DNA from: Methylococcaceae bacterium
Lineage (GTDB): Bacteria > Pseudomonadota > Gammaproteobacteria > Methylococcales > Methylomonadaceae
Direction: 5' to 3'
Assembly (NCBI GenBank): GCA_013140465.1
Contig: JABFST010000050.1
Coordinates: 1-7,062, forward strand
DNA length: 7,062 bases
The position numbers and the translations under genes were made by a program. The notes under the pieces were generated by a model that was given only the letters and a program-made list of their open reading frames with translations, had not been told where the DNA came from and did no database searches. Positions within the stretch are counted from its first letter, which is position 1. Every line of letters begins with the position of its first letter. This document shows positions 1 to 5,939 of this stretch, one piece after another.

Positions 1-39
1 GGTAAACCCTAACAGGGCTAGGCATCTGGGGGCAACTTC

Positions 40-1857
40 ATGTTGCTGTCATATTTAATCGGTATATTCTTTGCCCATTTACCTGTCAACGAGCCGCGCT
101 TGGACATTTTCGCCTCCTCTTTTTCTTTGCCACGTTTTGGCGTGTGGGCCGTGTTCATTATCGGCACACTACTCAGCCTAGCACCCGCTTATGCGCTAGA
201 ACAACCCGCAGCAAACGGCTATACCCTCACTAAGTTATTTCCTACCGCCGCACAGCCATCAGCCCGTTTTAGCGCCAGCATTATGGCCTCGCCGTTGCTG
301 GATGAGTCGCAAGGCAAAGCCTTAGTCATTGCGCCTGTGTCAAATGGCGTGATTGCGGCGTTGGACAGCGAAACAGGGGCCGTCGATTGGCAAATCCAAG
401 CACCGACAGCTGCGGGCCAAGAAGCCCAACTTGTTGCCACGCCTTTGCTGTTAGGCGACAAATTGGTGATTGTTTACCAATGTTGGGAACAGGGCAAGCG
501 CGCCAGCCACCGCATGGCAGTTATTGATACGGTACACAAACGTCTGCACCCCGACTTTCCGGTATTGGAGTTGGCTGCCCAACAAACAACAACCGACGGC
601 TTGGCTAAGGTCACGTTTGATCCTGCTCACGCGTTCTCACATGCAGCTTTAAAGTACGCACCCAAACCAGGTGCTGATACGGGCTGGGTCTATGCCGCTT
701 TTGGCAATTCCGCCGACGAGCAGCCTTACCACGGCTGGCTGTTTGAAATTGACATGCACGCTTGGCAGCACGGCAATACGGCTGCACATCCTGCCATCAG
801 CAGTGTTTTGCTGATTACCCCTGAAAGCGAATGCCCTGTGACCCAAGCTTACGGCAACCAAGAAATGATTTGTGGCGGCGGCATTTGGACACCCGCCGGA
901 GTGCAAGTGTATGCTGGCACTGACGGTGTAGAGCTGATAGTGCCGACGGGTAATGGGCAAACCGACCTTAAACGCCATGACTACGCCAATTCATTGCTGC
1001 GCGTTAAGCCAGGCTTGCGCTTTGATGCGGCGTGCGATGCCAAGCTGTGTGCAGATTTTAATCCCGCGCATCCCGCCTCCGCTTGTCTGGCTTCATGCCA
1101 GCACTTGTTTATCCCCCGTTTGGGTGAACATGATGCACCGTTGCGTCCAGCGAGTGGTGAGTGTGACAAAAAATCGTTCTCAGAATGTGTGGCGTGGATG
1201 GATTACGACCTAGGTGGCAGTGCGCCTGTCAAAACCACTTTAGCCAACGGGGTGTCGGTTCTGGTGCAGCCCAGCAAGGATGGCAGCGTCTATTTGTTGG
1301 ATGCCCAGCATTTAGGTACTCAATATGACCGCTTACAAATTGTCGAACTCTGCGGCACGAAAACAGATGCCTGTAAATTTGGCTGGATGGGCATGATAGT
1401 CACCCAGCCCGTCCTCACCCAGATTGACAATCAGGCCGTTGTCGTGATCCCTACCTTTGTGCCTGACCAAACCCACCCAGCGGGACTAGTCGCGTTAAAA
1501 GTCGTGCTGGAACAAGGGCAGCCCAAACTTAAGCACTTTTGGCAATTCCCCAACCCTGCCAACCCGTTATCGTTGCAAAGCTTTAGAAGCCACCCCTCGT
1601 TGCCCAGTCTTGCTCTAATCGATAACACCGACGGCCCCACGGTTTGGGTTGTGGACATCGGTATGCAAGGGATGCTGTATGGCATCCGCATCAAAGACGG
1701 TGCATTGCTGGCAAAACAAGCCCTACAAGGTGCAGGAAGGCAGCTTTCTGCGCCGTTAATCTACCGCAATAACATCTATATTTCCTCGATACTCCCCAAT
1801 ACCAACCGAGCACTGATCGAAGCCTTCCACATTGGGCGCACGCCCACAAAACCCTAA
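40..1857 (+). CDS. Exported PQQ-like beta-propeller protein, function unknown
   Basis: A 605-residue protein predicted to be exported to the periplasm. A hydrophobic segment at residues 35-50 ends in APAYA before LEQ, which fits a signal peptidase I site after residue 52. Quinoprotein-type blade motifs are visible: VIAALDSETGAVDWQ (104-118), a GGGIWTPAGVQVYAG stretch (279-293), DLGGSAP (390-396), GSVYLLDAQ (415-423) and GMLYGIRIKDG (544-554). They resemble the A-x-D-x-x-T-G-x-x-x-W repeats of PQQ-dependent dehydrogenases and BamB-like propellers. The 11 cysteines (148, 265, 278, 332, 337, 349, 353, 375, 383, 438, 445) cluster in the middle third and suggest disulfides. There is no CxxCH haem site, so a quinohaemoprotein is unlikely. 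Whether it binds PQQ or is only structural cannot be told. The ATG start has a GGGGG run at 28-32, 7 bases upstream. It leaves a long n-region with a second hydrophobic patch (residues 1-14), so a downstream TTG (100 or 127) is possible, though neither has a clear ribosome site. Fold assignment is fairly sure; function is not. Confidence 0.8.
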   Translation: MLLSYLIGIFFAHLPVNEPRLDIFASSFSLPRFGVWAVFIIGTLLSLAPAYALEQPAANGYTLTKLFPTAAQPSARFSASIMASPLLDESQGKALVIAPVSNGVIAALDSETGAVDWQIQAPTAAGQEAQLVATPLLLGDKLVIVYQCWEQGKRASHRMAVIDTVHKRLHPDFPVLELAAQQTTTDGLAKVTFDPAHAFSHAALKYAPKPGADTGWVYAAFGNSADEQPYHGWLFEIDMHAWQHGNTAAHPAISSVLLITPESECPVTQAYGNQEMICGGGIWTPAGVQVYAGTDGVELIVPTGNGQTDLKRHDYANSLLRVKPGLRFDAACDAKLCADFNPAHPASACLASCQHLFIPRLGEHDAPLRPASGECDKKSFSECVAWMDYDLGGSAPVKTTLANGVSVLVQPSKDGSVYLLDAQHLGTQYDRLQIVELCGTKTDACKFGWMGMIVTQPVLTQIDNQAVVVIPTFVPDQTHPAGLVALKVVLEQGQPKLKHFWQFPNPANPLSLQSFRSHPSLPSLALIDNTDGPTVWVVDIGMQGMLYGIRIKDGALLAKQALQGAGRQLSAPLIYRNNIYISSILPNTNRALIEAFHIGRTPTKP

Positions 1858-1876
1858 GCTGTCATCATGGTTTAAC

Positions 1877-1939
1877 GTGGCTTAGCGATAATGTCCGCTT
1901 AATTTGCTTCTTAAGCCTCTGTAGAGCTGTAGAAGCCAC
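1877..1939. other. Imperfect nested inverted repeats after the propeller gene
   Basis: GTGGCTT (1877-1883) is complementary to AAGCCAC (1933-1939). Between them GCTTAA (1897-1902) pairs with TTAAGC (1911-1916) over an 8-base loop. There is no T-tract after either stem, so this is at best a weak, non-canonical transcript end for the preceding gene. It may be chance. I see no convincing promoter in the 165 bases between the two genes. Confidence 0.2.
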
Positions 1940-2022
1940 AAAATCAATGACTTAGATATCATACACCCCAACCTGAGGGAGACTGTGCTTTCTGGCTATG
2001 TAATCTGCCTAGAGGCTAAACC

Positions 2023-2145
2023 ATGAATGACCTCACCGCCAACATGCGTAATATCTTGCGTATCTCACTCTCGTTAATCACGTTTGGTTTGCTTATCAGC
2101 TGGGCGATTGAAAGTTTAATGAAAAAATTATTTCTGTTAGGATAA
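2023..2145 (+). CDS. Small single-span membrane protein (40 aa)
   Basis: A 40-codon frame starting with ATG and ending with TAA. AGAGG at 2011-2015 lies 7 bases before the ATG, a good ribosome binding site for so short a frame. The peptide has a short polar start (MNDLTANMRN), one hydrophobic stretch from about residue 11 to 28 (ILRISLSLITFGLLISWA), then a charged and hydrophobic tail (IESLMKKLFLLG). This is the layout of a small single-pass inner-membrane protein with a basic pair (K34, K35) after the span. I do not recognise a family. The 271-residue gene starts 60 bases downstream on the same strand, so the two could be one transcript. The call rests on the ribosome site plus the membrane pattern; it would be missed by annotation that drops frames below 50 codons. 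Confidence 0.55.
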   Translation: MNDLTANMRNILRISLSLITFGLLISWAIESLMKKLFLLG

Positions 2146-2205
2146 CCTTGTAGCCGCAGACCAGCGGTTGCCACATCTATCCTACAGAGCTAACGAGGCA
2201 AAAAC

Positions 2206-3021
2206 ATGTCCTTAAACCGAACCAAAGAACGAACCGCAGGTGTGGGGGATTGGCAGCTTTTTACGCAAGAAGACCGCGTTAAGGTTGAGCTGGCAGCACA
2301 GCAATGGCAAGCGGCTTTGGCGGGCATAGAAAAGCCTTGGTTGTGCTGGTGCGTAAACGACAACTGGTGCATCATCCAGCAAAAACTGGTGCTGGCTGCT
2401 GGCTGGACACCGATCGTGGGCAACGACACCAACGTCAAAAACCCGACCATCCTGGAAGGTTCAGTCTATATCGACTTTAACGCCAGCTTCCAATATCCCC
2501 ACATGTATATGCACTTTCCTATGGAATGGGTATTTTTATATGCTGACCGCCTGGCTTTTTGGCATTCCGACTTGTTGTTAAGCTTTAAAGACATGCACTA
2601 TTGCGCACAACTGTTTGAAAATCTGCCCAATGGCATGACCGCCGCACACAAAACCCGCGAAAGCTTGTTGCGGTTTTGGAAAATCCCGCAATCACGGCGG
2701 TTTTTTGAAGTCATAGGCTGCACCACCCAAGCCGCCAGCAAAAGCCAATTCGATCACGGTTGTGGATGGTGGCGCAATTTTCAGCATCACCCCCATTTTA
2801 AAGACAACTACCAGCCCAAAATGGCGGCGGGCGATCATGGCTTTGGCGTTATGTATTGGCATCGCAATTACCGTGGTCCAGCCCAGCATGTCAAGGTCAG
2901 CATGGACGGTCATGCCGATGCCAATAACACCCGTTTTAGCAAATCTAAAGAAGAAGACCTTAACTCTACCTATTCCTTAGCCGACCTGTGCCAACATTTA
3001 GGCATACAAGAACTGCTCTAA
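2206..3021 (+). CDS. Uncharacterised Trp/His-rich protein (271 aa)
   Basis: A soluble-looking 271-residue protein. GAGG (2195-2198) sits 7 bases before the ATG. I do not recognise the family. There is no signal peptide and no clear membrane span. Composition is striking: 12 Trp and 14 His, with aromatic clusters PWLCWCVNDNW (44-54), FPMEWVFLYADRLAFWHSD (104-122) and CGWWRNFQHHPHF (186-198), followed by GDHGFGVMYWHRNYRG (209-224). The His, Asp and Cys residues in these blocks could bind a metal, but no known metal motif is complete. The aromatic patches would also suit a carbohydrate-handling fold. Both are inference. The C-terminal tail (from about 240) is polar and then helical (LADLCQHLGIQELL). 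The small membrane-protein gene lies just upstream on the same strand; a nested inverted repeat follows the stop codon. The open frame, ribosome site and codon pattern make the gene itself reliable. Confidence 0.75.
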   Translation: MSLNRTKERTAGVGDWQLFTQEDRVKVELAAQQWQAALAGIEKPWLCWCVNDNWCIIQQKLVLAAGWTPIVGNDTNVKNPTILEGSVYIDFNASFQYPHMYMHFPMEWVFLYADRLAFWHSDLLLSFKDMHYCAQLFENLPNGMTAAHKTRESLLRFWKIPQSRRFFEVIGCTTQAASKSQFDHGCGWWRNFQHHPHFKDNYQPKMAAGDHGFGVMYWHRNYRGPAQHVKVSMDGHADANNTRFSKSKEEDLNSTYSLADLCQHLGIQELL

Positions 3022-3045
3022 GCCTCGCCCATAGTCCCAGAGTGC

Positions 3046-3105
3046 ACTGGCTTTAGACATTGCCGTGTCGGTTACCAATCCGAGACCCAAAGTGCTAAAG
3101 CCAGT
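3046..3105. repeat. Nested inverted repeat (11-bp outer arms, inner stem)
   Basis: ACTGGCTTTAG at 3046-3056 is a perfect reverse complement of CTAAAGCCAGT at 3095-3105. Within the 38-base loop a second stem can form: GTGTCGG (3065-3071) against CCGAGAC (3080-3086), 6 of 7 paired. It lies 25 bases after the stop of the 271-residue gene and about 75 bases before the pepA promoter. No T-run follows either arm, so it is not a standard intrinsic terminator. It could be a folded transcript end, a small palindromic repeat element, or an operator. Confidence 0.45.
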
Positions 3106-3156
3106 TACCGCACAGTTGCAAAATTCTCCCCACCCTGCATTTTAACGCCGCTGTAG

Positions 3157-3185
3157 CTGTTAAGCACCGCCATAGCCTGTATAAT
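3157..3185 (+). promoter_or_regulatory. Putative sigma-70 promoter for pepA-holC
   Basis: TATAAT at 3180-3185 matches the -10 consensus exactly. CTGTTA at 3157-3162, 17 bases upstream, matches TTGACA at only 3 of 6 positions, so the -35 is weak. Transcription would start near 3192, giving a leader of about 65 bases before pepA. Assigned from position and the perfect -10 box only. Confidence 0.5.
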
Positions 3186-3256
3186 TCGCGGCTACCCACT
3201 GGGCTTGATATTTTCTGGCGCAGATTTCTATTAAAGCTACTACGATGAGTTGACCT

Positions 3257-4741
3257 ATGGACTATGCAATTGAAACCGCACCTTTAGAAACCGTATCCAC
3301 CGATTGTTTGATTGTCGGCGTTTACCAAGACCTGCACCTTAGCGCATCGGCAAGCCAAATCAACCAAAGCACCGACGGCCTCGTGCAAAAACTGTTAAGC
3401 CGTGGCGACATCAGCGGCAAACTGGGAGAAACCGTTTTAATCAACGCGATTCCCAATAGCCCGCTAGCACGCGTGCTGTTAGTCGGCTTAGGCGAAAACC
3501 AAGCCCTGTCCGGCAAAAATTACCGTAAAGCCTTATCGGCAGCCATCGCCAGCCTAAAAAAGACATCCATCAAATCCATCGTGTGCAGTCTTGCCGAAAC
3601 CGACGTAAAAGCCGCTGACTGGCAATGGAAAACCCGCCAAATCATTGAAGTGTTCAGCGATGCGGTTTATCAGTTCACGGCCTGTAAAGCCAATAAAGAC
3701 ACCGATTACAAGCTCGAAAAAATCAGCATCAGCGCACCGCCTGCCGAAGTCAACGCCGCCCAAACGGGCTTGATTCAAGGCAAAGCCATCGCCGAAGGCA
3801 TCAACCTGACCAAACACCTCGCCGACTTGCCGGGCAATCTCTGCACACCCAGCTTTCTGGCGGAACAAGCCCTCGCATTAGCAAAAGACTACCCGCTGGC
3901 AGTCACTATCTTAGAAGAAGCCGATATGGAAAAGCTGGGCATGGGTTCATTATTGTCGGTGTCGCGCGGCAGCCGCCAAGCCGCCAAGCTCATCCAACTC
4001 AATTATCAAGGCGGCGAAAAAAATGCCAAGCCTATCGTCCTAATCGGCAAAGGCTTAACCTTTGATGCGGGCGGCATCTCCTTAAAGCCCGGCCTAGGCA
4101 TGGATGAAATGAAATACGACATGTGCGGCGGCGCAACCGTATTAGGCACACTGCTGGCGGCAGCGCAAATGCAGTTGCCGCTTAACATTATCGGCCTGAT
4201 ACCCAGCTCAGAAAACATGCCGGACGGCGATGCCAACAAACCGGGCGACATTGTCACCAGCATGTCCGGCAAAACCATCGAAATCTTAAACACCGATGCC
4301 GAAGGCCGATTATTGCTGTGCGATACCCTGACTTATGCCGAACAGTTCAACCCCGACGTAGTGATCGACATGGCGACCTTAACGGGCGCGTGCTTAGTCG
4401 CCTTAGGCCGCGTACCCAGTGGTTTGTTGGGCAATAACGATGCCTTATGCGACGACCTGATTAAAGCGGGCGAGATTGCCAATGACAGCCTGTGGCGTTT
4501 GCCGTTATGGGAAGAATATCAGGAACAGCTTAAATCCAACTTTGCCGACCTCGCCAATATCGGCGGCAAAGATGCGGGTACGATTACCGCCGCATGCTTT
4601 TTGTCGCAATTTGCCGAAAATTTCCATTGGGCGCATTTGGACATCGCTGGCACGGCTTGGCGCACCGGCACTAACAAAGGCGCAACAGGCCGCCCCGTGC
4701 CCTTATTAAGCCAATACCTGATTACACGGGCGCATGGCTGA
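3257..4741 (+). CDS. pepA: Leucyl aminopeptidase (cytosol aminopeptidase, M17)
   Basis: A cytoplasmic two-metal peptidase that removes N-terminal amino acids, preferring leucine; family members form hexamers. The 494 residues cover the whole family: an N-terminal domain (about 1-160) and a catalytic domain (about 165-490). The metal and catalytic residues are all present with a constant offset of 5 from E. coli PepA: K265 and D270 in GKGLTFDAGG, K277, D288 in MKYDMCGG, and D347, E349 and R351 in the signature NTDAEGRL (345-352). DIAGTAWRTG (462-471) near the C-terminus is also typical. It lacks the last few residues of the E. coli protein. The start aligns with E. coli PepA (MDYAIET... against MEFSVKS...). 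The ribosome site is weak (GAG, 3247-3249), and a two-codon frame, ATG AGT TGA, lies just upstream at 3245-3253. In E. coli, PepA is also a DNA-binding accessory factor in Xer recombination and carAB control; whether this one does so cannot be read from the sequence. The stop overlaps holC. Confidence 0.97.
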   Translation: MDYAIETAPLETVSTDCLIVGVYQDLHLSASASQINQSTDGLVQKLLSRGDISGKLGETVLINAIPNSPLARVLLVGLGENQALSGKNYRKALSAAIASLKKTSIKSIVCSLAETDVKAADWQWKTRQIIEVFSDAVYQFTACKANKDTDYKLEKISISAPPAEVNAAQTGLIQGKAIAEGINLTKHLADLPGNLCTPSFLAEQALALAKDYPLAVTILEEADMEKLGMGSLLSVSRGSRQAAKLIQLNYQGGEKNAKPIVLIGKGLTFDAGGISLKPGLGMDEMKYDMCGGATVLGTLLAAAQMQLPLNIIGLIPSSENMPDGDANKPGDIVTSMSGKTIEILNTDAEGRLLLCDTLTYAEQFNPDVVIDMATLTGACLVALGRVPSGLLGNNDALCDDLIKAGEIANDSLWRLPLWEEYQEQLKSNFADLANIGGKDAGTITAACFLSQFAENFHWAHLDIAGTAWRTGTNKGATGRPVPLLSQYLITRAHG

Positions 4742-5186
4742 AGTTAGCTTTTATATACTGCCTAGCGCATCCTTGGCGGAACGCGATTTGTTTGCCTGCA
4801 AACTCATCGAAAAAGCCTACCGTAGCGGCAGTTTTTGTTATGTGCTAACCGACACCGCCGAACAAAGCCACCACCTAGACGACCTGCTCTGGACTTTCAG
4901 GGCAGGTAGTTTTATCCCGCACCAGATCTACAATGGCATTCTCCCCGAACTGGAACAGGTCATCCTGATTGGCAGCTTAATGCCGCCCGAAGGCTGGCAA
5001 AAAACCCTGTTTAACCTGTCCAGCCATTTCCCGGACGCTAGCCAACACAGCGAACGCATACTGGAAATCTTGGACAATAACGAAACCACCAAAGCTTCGG
5101 GAAGGGATCGCTATCGGCGTTATCAGGCATTGGGTATGGACATCACGACCCATAAATTGGATTTAAGTGCAGTTACTAGCCGTTAA
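4734..5186 (+). CDS. holC: DNA polymerase III, chi subunit
   Basis: The chi subunit of the replicative polymerase clamp loader complex. In E. coli it binds psi (HolD) and the C-terminal tail of SSB, linking the holoenzyme to SSB-coated DNA. The 150 residues match the usual length (147 in E. coli). Typical blocks are visible: FYILP at the N-terminus (6-10), LLWTFRAGSFIPH (51-63), the QVILIG strand (75-80), and the C-terminal RDRYRRYQALGMDITTHKL (124-142). The ATG lies inside the end of pepA, an 8-base overlap (ATGGCTGA), and there is no strong ribosome site of its own, so translational coupling to pepA is likely. The pepA-holC order is conserved in gammaproteobacteria. In E. coli valS comes next; here it does not, and the gene is followed by a terminator-like stem and a repeat block. 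Confidence 0.95.
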   Translation: MAEVSFYILPSASLAERDLFACKLIEKAYRSGSFCYVLTDTAEQSHHLDDLLWTFRAGSFIPHQIYNGILPELEQVILIGSLMPPEGWQKTLFNLSSHFPDASQHSERILEILDNNETTKASGRDRYRRYQALGMDITTHKLDLSAVTSR

Positions 5187-5253
5187 CACAGCATGCCAGC
5201 AGCAACGCCAAATCTGTGTACCTACGCATTCATCACCGTCTCTGTATTGCAAA

Positions 5254-5283
5254 AAAAAACCGCCCGAAAGCGATTTTTTGTTT
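5254..5283 (+). terminator. Probable intrinsic terminator after holC
   Basis: A nine-A run (5251-5259) is followed by a short GC stem, CGC (5261-5263) with GCG (5270-5272) around a CCGAAA loop, then a T-tract (5274-5279) and TTT (5281-5283) after one G. With the A and T runs paired the stem has about nine pairs and one C/A mismatch. The A-stem-T shape could act in both directions between convergent genes. The GC core is only 3 bp, so strength is uncertain. Confidence 0.5.
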
Positions 5284-5309
5284 ATACCTCACTCGGTCAA
5301 GTTTGCGGA
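5283..5309 (+). repeat. Left inverted terminal repeat of the repeat block
   Basis: CGGTCAAGTTTGCGGA (5294-5309) is the exact reverse complement of 5361-5376 and of 5896-5911. With the outer bases included (TATAC at 5283-5287 against GTATA at 5918-5922) the arms are 27 bp with 5 mismatches. Such ends are typical of a MITE or of insertion-sequence remnants; no transposase frame lies between them. Confidence 0.65.
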
Positions 5310-5318
5310 TTTTATGCT

Positions 5319-5388
5319 CTTGGCGAAGCACTGATAAGACCTGCTTGAACCGTTACATTTTCCGCAAACTTGACCGCGCACAGTATAG
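5319..5388 (+). repeat. 70-bp direct repeat, copy 1 (contains an inner inverted terminal repeat)
   Basis: Begins CTTGGCGAAGCACTGATA and ends CGCGCACAGTATAG. It matches copy 2 (5854-5923) at 67 of 70 positions, differing only at 5337 (A/C), 5342 (T/C) and 5352 (G/C). It includes the inverted-repeat arm TCCGCAAACTTGACCG (5361-5376). Together with the left arm it forms a compact unit of about 105 bp (5283-5387) with inverted ends, small enough to be a MITE in its own right. Confidence 0.8.
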
Positions 5389-5429
5389 TTCGGCTTACCA
5401 TCGTTTTGTCTTGGTGTGGTTGTTCCCTT

Positions 5430-5486
5430 CGGCTACGCTCAGGGAACGCGGCTACGCTCAGGGAACACGGCTACGTTCAGGGAACG
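5430..5486 (+). repeat. Three tandem 19-bp units
   Basis: The unit CGGCTACGCTCAGGGAACG occurs at 5430-5448, 5449-5467 (last base A) and 5468-5486 (C to T at 5476). GTTCCC at 5422-5427 just before the first unit is complementary to GGGAAC in the unit, so a hairpin over the first unit is possible. The flanks (5389-5429 and 5487-5527) hold only fragments such as TTCGGCTTACC and TTTCGGCTAAAC and no gene that I can see. Confidence 0.85.
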
Positions 5487-5527
5487 GTTCAGGCGTTCGT
5501 TGTAAAGGTTTCGGCTAAACGCAACCT

Positions 5528-5854
5528 GTTGGCTGAGCGAAGCCGAAGCCTTGGCTGGATGTAGCCCGTTGGCTGAGTGTAGCCGAAGCCTTGGCTGGAT
5601 GTAGCCCGTTGGCTGAGTGTAGCCGAAGCCTTGGCTGGATGTAACCCGTTGGCTGAGTGTAGCCGAAGCCTTGGCTGGATGTAGCCCGTTGGCTGAGCGA
5701 AGCCGAAGCCTTGGCTGGGTGTGGCCCGTTGGCTGAGCGAAGCCGAAGCCTTGGCTGGGTGTGGCCCGTTGGCTGAGCGAAGCCGAAGCCTTAGCTGGGT
5801 GTAGCCCGTTGGCTGAGCGAAGCCGAAGCCCGTTGGCTGAGCGAAGCCGAAGCC
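5528..5854 (+). repeat. Tandem array: seven 40-bp units plus two shortened units
   Basis: Units begin (GTTGGCTGAG) at 5528, 5568, 5608, 5648, 5688, 5728, 5768 and 5808 with a strict 40-bp period. A ninth begins at 5832, only 24 bp after the eighth, so the eighth has lost its second half. Each unit has a longer part (GTTGGCTGAGNNNAGCCGAAGCC) and a shorter part (TTGGCTGRRTGTRGCCC), and these two parts resemble each other. Both carry GGCT-N6-AGCC inverted pairs. Units 2-4 have TGT at the variable triplet; units 1 and 5-9 have CGA. The last unit runs directly into direct-repeat copy 2 through the shared bases CTTGGC. No protein gene is supported here. Confidence 0.95.
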
Positions 5855-5923
5855 TTGGCGAAGCACTGATACGACCCGCTTGAACCCTTACATTTTCCGC
5901 AAACTTGACCGCGCACAGTATAG
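5854..5923 (+). repeat. 70-bp direct repeat, copy 2 (contains the right inverted terminal repeat)
   Basis: The second copy of the repeat at 5319-5388, 535 bp downstream, with 3 mismatches. TCCGCAAACTTGACCG at 5896-5911 is the exact complement of the left arm at 5294-5309, so the whole block 5283-5922 also has inverted ends. It stops 16 bases before the stop codon of the convergent PEP-CTERM gene. Confidence 0.8.
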
Positions 5924-5939
5924 CTAGATATTAACGTTG

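Noticed and set aside
1084..1104. c-type haem binding site in the propeller protein
   Set aside because: The stretch reads C-L-A-S-C-Q-H, not C-x-x-C-H, so it does not meet the motif.
2154..2167. CCGC-N6-GCGG stem between the 40-aa and 271-aa genes as a terminator
   Set aside because: Only 4 bp and no T-run; too weak to separate the two genes.
3245..3253. Two-codon upstream frame (ATG AGT TGA) as a regulator of pepA
   Set aside because: Such short start-stop pairs arise often by chance, and nothing else supports regulation by it; it is only noted in the pepA entry.
5193..5348. 51-codon + strand frame just after holC
   Set aside because: No ribosome site; it runs through the A-stem-T terminator and the inverted-repeat arm, so it is almost certainly chance.
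5216..5564. Two overlapping + strand frames of 100 and 64 codons (5216-5518 and 5370-5564)
   Set aside because: They cross the terminator, direct repeat and 19-bp units in different frames, with no start signals or recognisable protein features.
5430..5854. CRISPR array
   Set aside because: Units are directly adjacent or separated by related half-units, not by unique spacers of constant length, and no cas genes are present.
5489..5866. 125-codon - strand frame over the repeat array as a gene
   Set aside because: It is made almost wholly of the 40-bp repeat, starts at a GTG with no ribosome site, and reads the same repeat in three frames. It is listed as an observation, not a gene.
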